A DNA stretch of 64,000 nt from Bacillus sp. 491mf. GTDB lineage: Bacteria > Bacillota > Bacilli > Bacillales > Bacillaceae_G. The position numbers were made by a program, and so were the translations under genes. Positions within the stretch are counted from its first letter, which is position 1; each line of letters opens with the position of its first letter. The notes below the pieces were generated by a model, which worked only from the letters and a program-made list of their open reading frames with translations, was not told where the DNA came from and ran no database searches. The stretch lies in assembly GCF_900112415.1 (NCBI RefSeq), contig NZ_FOLV01000006.1, positions 62,001 to 126,000 of the forward strand, written 5' to 3'. Shown piece by piece: positions 62,240 through 64,000 of the stretch.

Positions 62240-64000
62240 CAATATTTCAAGCGGAAAATCAACGGAACATGAGTAGACTTTTTATACATATATGCGGATT
62301 TCTTCTTTTACTAGAGTGGGTAAGACCGCTTATAGGTATTACAAATGTAGGTAGATTAGATATTTTTGTAATATTTATAGGGATTTGCTTCACTCTCCCT
62401 TTTTTTCAAATAAAATGGAAAATTCCGATAAAGATTGTAACAATCTTCATCATCATTAATTCTCTATATTATAAAAAAGCTTTTTTTAATCCATCTTGGC
62501 TGACAGCATTCTTTACTGATATTTCTCAAAACACGTCCCTATTTTTTCAAGGTAATTTACTGGATATTTCTCCAGTTTTCCCAACATTGTTATTTTTTCT
62601 ATCATTTTGGTTTTTATCTTCACTCATCTCTTATTGGATGATTCATAAAAAACGTGGGTTGTTATTTCTATTTGTGACTATCATTTATATATCGACTTTT
62701 CATAACTTCTATTTATACAACTCAAAATATGCGATTATTCGTACGGTTGTCATCGGCTTTTTTATGCTGAGCCTTTTGCAAATTGAACGGATAAAGGCAA
62801 GTGAACAATTACAACATTATGATAGACATCTCACAAAATTACTTAGACCTCTTGCGATATTTATTGTATTATCAACATCTGTTGCATACTTTGCTCCAAA
62901 ATTCGGTCCTCAATGGACCAATCCGTTAAATTTTTTGAAATTCAACACATCAGAAGTCAGTAAAAAACAAGAAGTTTCTAAAATCGGATACGGTTTAAAT
63001 GACTCGCAATTAGGTGGGCCATTTCAGCCAGATAATACAGTTGTTTTTACAGCGCAAACGCAAAACAAACAATATTGGAGAGTGGAAACAAAAGATTTTT
63101 ATACAGGAAAAGGCTGGGAAGTTTCGGAAAATCCCAAAAAGCTTTCTTTTCAAAAGAAGAATGACGTCGTGAAATGGTATGAACAAAATACAAAAACAGA
63201 AGTATCTACAGCATCAATTACAATACAAAAAAGTTACCCTCATCTAATTTATCCGGCAGGTTTACTATCAGTTGAGGCTGCTACTGATGTATCATACAGA
63301 GTTGACTCGTTGTCAGAAAAAATTTATACGTTTAACGGAGACTCTCCTACTGCTATAAATTCGTATAAAGTAACATATGAAACTCCGCAGTTTTCTATAG
63401 AAGATTTAAAAGCTGTAAAACCGAATGAAGGTCATGAAACAAGTTCTTACTTCCTAACAAAGTACACACAACTTCCCGAATCATTACCACAGCGAGTAAA
63501 GGACTTGGCTGCCACCCTTACCAATGATAGAGATAATCGATATGATAAAGTATTAGCTATCGAAAATTACTTCACAAACAATTCATTTGTATACGAAACA
63601 ATGAATGTCAAGGTGCCTGCTAAAGGTCAAGATTATGTAGATCAATTTCTTTTCGATACAAAAAGCGGCTACTGTAATAATTTTTCGACGTCCATGATCG
63701 TCTTACTTCGTGCCGCCTCGATTCCCGCTCGTTGGGTAAAAGGCTATACAGAAGGAACTCTTGACAATACATTTACCGGCTTAGAAGGTGATAACGTTTA
63801 TTTAATTGCAAACAATAACGCACACTCTTGGGTCGAAGTATACTTTCCGGGATACGGATGGATTCCGTTCGAACCAACAAAAGGATTTACCAATCCCTAT
63901 AATTTTATTAATAATACTCCTGCATCTACTTCACAAAATAGGGAAGAAACTAATTCTAACAACGGGCAAATACAGAAGCGGAACAATGAGGCAAGGCTCA
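62236..64000 (+). CDS. Transglutaminase-like membrane protein (TgpA type), cut by the right edge
   Basis: The frame runs from ATG 62236 to the end of the window without a stop (588 codons visible). Five or six N-terminal helices (to about residue 215) lead to an extracytoplasmic domain with a transglutaminase core: SGYCNNFSTSMIVLLRAASI carries the Cys, ANNNAHSWVEVYFPGYGWIP the His, and FEPT lies in the third position. It forms an operon with the MoxR and DUF58 genes. Members are thought to process or crosslink surface peptides; the exact substrate is unknown. Confidence 0.88.
   Translation, partial: MTIFQAENQRNMSRLFIHICGFLLLLEWVRPLIGITNVGRLDIFVIFIGICFTLPFFQIKWKIPIKIVTIFIIINSLYYKKAFFNPSWLTAFFTDISQNTSLFFQGNLLDISPVFPTLLFFLSFWFLSSLISYWMIHKKRGLLFLFVTIIYISTFHNFYLYNSKYAIIRTVVIGFFMLSLLQIERIKASEQLQHYDRHLTKLLRPLAIFIVLSTSVAYFAPKFGPQWTNPLNFLKFNTSEVSKKQEVSKIGYGLNDSQLGGPFQPDNTVVFTAQTQNKQYWRVETKDFYTGKGWEVSENPKKLSFQKKNDVVKWYEQNTKTEVSTASITIQKSYPHLIYPAGLLSVEAATDVSYRVDSLSEKIYTFNGDSPTAINSYKVTYETPQFSIEDLKAVKPNEGHETSSYFLTKYTQLPESLPQRVKDLAATLTNDRDNRYDKVLAIENYFTNNSFVYETMNVKVPAKGQDYVDQFLFDTKSGYCNNFSTSMIVLLRAASIPARWVKGYTEGTLDNTFTGLEGDNVYLIANNNAHSWVEVYFPGYGWIPFEPTKGFTNPYNFINNTPASTSQNREETNSNNGQIQKRNNEARL

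Overview
The window looks like chromosomal DNA of a Bacillus cereus-group organism (B. cereus, B. thuringiensis or a close relative). It is A+T-rich, has strong AGGAGG-type ribosome binding sites, uses GTG and TTG starts often, has many rho-independent hairpins, and carries paralogues typical of that group: a third RNase J-like enzyme, an orphan secY, a second dihydrofolate reductase, a SpoIIP paralogue and tandem small lipoproteins. The taxonomic call is inference from gene content, not a database match. I saw no rRNA, tRNA, CRISPR array or intact insertion sequence.

Layout. 1-4.4 kb: an NAD salvage cluster (NrtR-like Nudix regulator, pncB, a nadD-like gene, nadE) with two matching palindromes at its two promoters, then type II pantothenate kinase. 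5.4-14.3 kb: an accessory stretch with a short unlisted ORF, DUF1648 and orphan proteins, a serine hydrolase, a SpoIIP paralogue, two duplicated lipoproteins, an iron-alcohol dehydrogenase remnant and a frameshifted LAGLIDADG endonuclease. 14.8-28.8 kb: mostly minus-strand metabolic genes (esterase, dihydrofolate reductase, Nudix, patatin, RNase J, bacillithiol-transferase-like DinB protein, FAD enzyme, UppP, GIY-YIG), plus an MFS pump with an apparent AUA start and several gene remnants. 28.8-31.8 kb: a T-box-controlled proBA operon of clearly higher G+C than its surroundings, next to a truncated EamA transporter, with proC divergent.

33-43.5 kb: FAD amino-acid oxidase-like enzyme, MFS exporter, a MerR/zinc-ribbon/methyltransferase fusion, amidase, orphan SecY, a P-loop kinase, a secreted protein and several decayed genes joined by a dispersed repeat. 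43.6-48.2 kb: a DUF4097 protein and ABC transporter divergent from an OmpR-type two-component system, which resembles an envelope-stress module. 48.2-51.8 kb: a MocR-ddl-alr operon for D-Ala-D-Ala, flanked by 106-bp direct repeats derived from a histidine-kinase 3' end, with a 9-bp dyad upstream. 52.1-57.8 kb: an EamA transporter divergent from a second MocR regulator with direct repeats between them, a DUF421 protein, an SRPBCC-ArsR operon with paired operator-like repeats inside a consensus promoter, an SDR and a PH-domain protein. 57.9-59.7 kb: a tandem glycine riboswitch controlling a sodium:amino-acid symporter. 60-64 kb: a MoxR-DUF58-transglutaminase operon, cut by the right edge.

The main value of the window is regulatory: several regulator-target pairs carry visible candidate operators that can be tested directly. 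No single locus is unmistakably a new defence or biosynthetic system. The MerR-methyltransferase/MFS pair and the MocR-ddl-alr operon are the best candidates for under-described biology.
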